From NCBI GenBank assembly GCA_021323395.1, contig JAJONL010000016.1, forward strand, positions 1 to 33,641: a stretch of DNA of 33,641 nucleotides, given 5' to 3'. The notes below the pieces were generated by a model that was not told the DNA's origin, searched no databases, and saw only the letters and a program-made list of their open reading frames with translations. Within the stretch, counting starts at the first letter, position 1. Every line of letters starts with the position of its first letter. The stretch is from Nitrospira sp. Lineage in GTDB: Bacteria; Nitrospirota; Nitrospiria; Nitrospirales; Nitrospiraceae. Made by a program: the position numbers and the translations under genes. Positions 33,180 through 33,641 of the stretch are shown one piece after another.

Positions 33180-33641
33180 ATGGACATCCGTATCAGCATT
33201 TGTATCTGTGCGGTCCTAGTCTGTCTTATGGCTATTCCCGCCTCTGCCGAAGTGGCCGGATCCCTCACCATCGCCGGCCACGGGCCTGAACAACGCATGA
33301 TGGAATCACTGGCTCACGCCTTTGAGAAAGCCAACCCTCGCGCGTATGTCGACGTCATGTGGGATGACAATTCAAAACCCACCGACATGGTCAGAGCCAA
33401 ACAGGCCAAGATCGCGGTATCCGGGACCGAGGAGACCGGACTGAGGTCCCTTCAAATCGCCTGGGACGGCATCACCATCATGGTGCATCGGTCGAATTTC
33501 ACGAAGGAAGTCACCAAGCAGGAGGTGGCCGAACTCTTTTCTGGGAAGTTCAAAATGTGGGCCGATCTGGGCGGACCGGATACGAAAGTTCTTCTCATCG
33601 ACCGACCCCGTAATCAAAATAACCGTGATGCCTTCGAGCAA
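33180..33641 (+). CDS. PstS-like periplasmic substrate-binding protein, 3' end outside window
   Basis: The first 154 residues are seen. A signal peptide (MDIRISICICAVLVCLMAIPASAE) has a hydrophobic core and ends in ASA-E. The mature part begins VAGSLTIAGHGPEQRMMESL, followed by FEKANPRAYVDVMWDDNS, and later EVTKQEVAELFSGKFKMW and RPRNQNNRDAFEQ. This matches the PBP-like domain of phosphate-type ABC binding proteins (VF/LFSGK..W..LGG), exported to the periplasm. GGGAG lies 11 bases upstream of ATG 33180. Ligand specificity cannot be read from this part. Confidence 0.85.
   Translation, partial: MDIRISICICAVLVCLMAIPASAEVAGSLTIAGHGPEQRMMESLAHAFEKANPRAYVDVMWDDNSKPTDMVRAKQAKIAVSGTEETGLRSLQIAWDGITIMVHRSNFTKEVTKQEVAELFSGKFKMWADLGGPDTKVLLIDRPRNQNNRDAFEQ

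Overview
The window looks like the chromosome of a member of the Nitrospirota, most likely genus Nitrospira. This is inferred from the conserved right half (purMN, an NtrYX-type two-component pair, a DUF1844 protein, mazG, a hemE-hemH-hemG cluster, an acyl-CoA desaturase and FmdB) and from an interspersed palindromic repeat of a kind I associate with Nitrospira genomes. No rRNA or other marker confirms it.

The window has two parts. Positions 1 to about 16,560 form an accessory island ending at a tRNA-Ala(CGC) gene. Positions 16,542-33,641 are ordinary housekeeping chromosome.

Island, left to right: (1) an IS3-family element (1-1243) with recognisable inverted repeats and a transposase broken by an internal deletion. 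(2) A minus-strand cluster of about 11.8 kb that reads as a biological-conflict (immunity or programmed-cell-death) cassette. In transcription order it encodes a 1873-residue protein with two serine-hydrolase folds, a CHAT caspase-like protease and helical repeats; a TIR-SUMF1 protein; a deoxyribosyltransferase-like/helical-repeat protein; a TIR-like protein; a pYEATS-TIR protein overlapping it by ATGA; and a DUF4062-NACHT ATPase. The IS element has cut the 3' end off the NACHT gene. (3) A gene-poor stretch (13,037-14,196) holding an IS21 istB remnant. (4) A scrapyard of truncated genes (14,197-16,563): a membrane-anchored Rossmann-like protein without its tail, a SNF2 helicase without its head joined in frame to a PLD-type nuclease, and the C-terminal end of a large serine recombinase that runs into the 3' end of the tRNA.

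Core chromosome: purM and purN overlap and make two steps of purine synthesis. The ntrY-like kinase and ntrX-like sigma-54 activator lie in one minus-strand unit. The DUF1844 gene and mazG are divergent, and mazG is coupled by ATGA to an unknown membrane protein gene. hemE, hemH and hemG, plus a small unknown gene coupled to hemG, run on the minus strand and supply the late steps of heme synthesis. A plus-strand acyl-CoA desaturase follows and shares a strong convergent hairpin with an EamA transporter/unknown-protein pair. Two small conserved-looking proteins, an FmdB zinc ribbon and the start of a secreted PstS-like binding protein end the window.

The most interesting part is the multi-effector cassette. 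It combines at least three TIR-class domains, one CHAT protease, two lipase-like domains and one NACHT switch in a single strand-uniform block.
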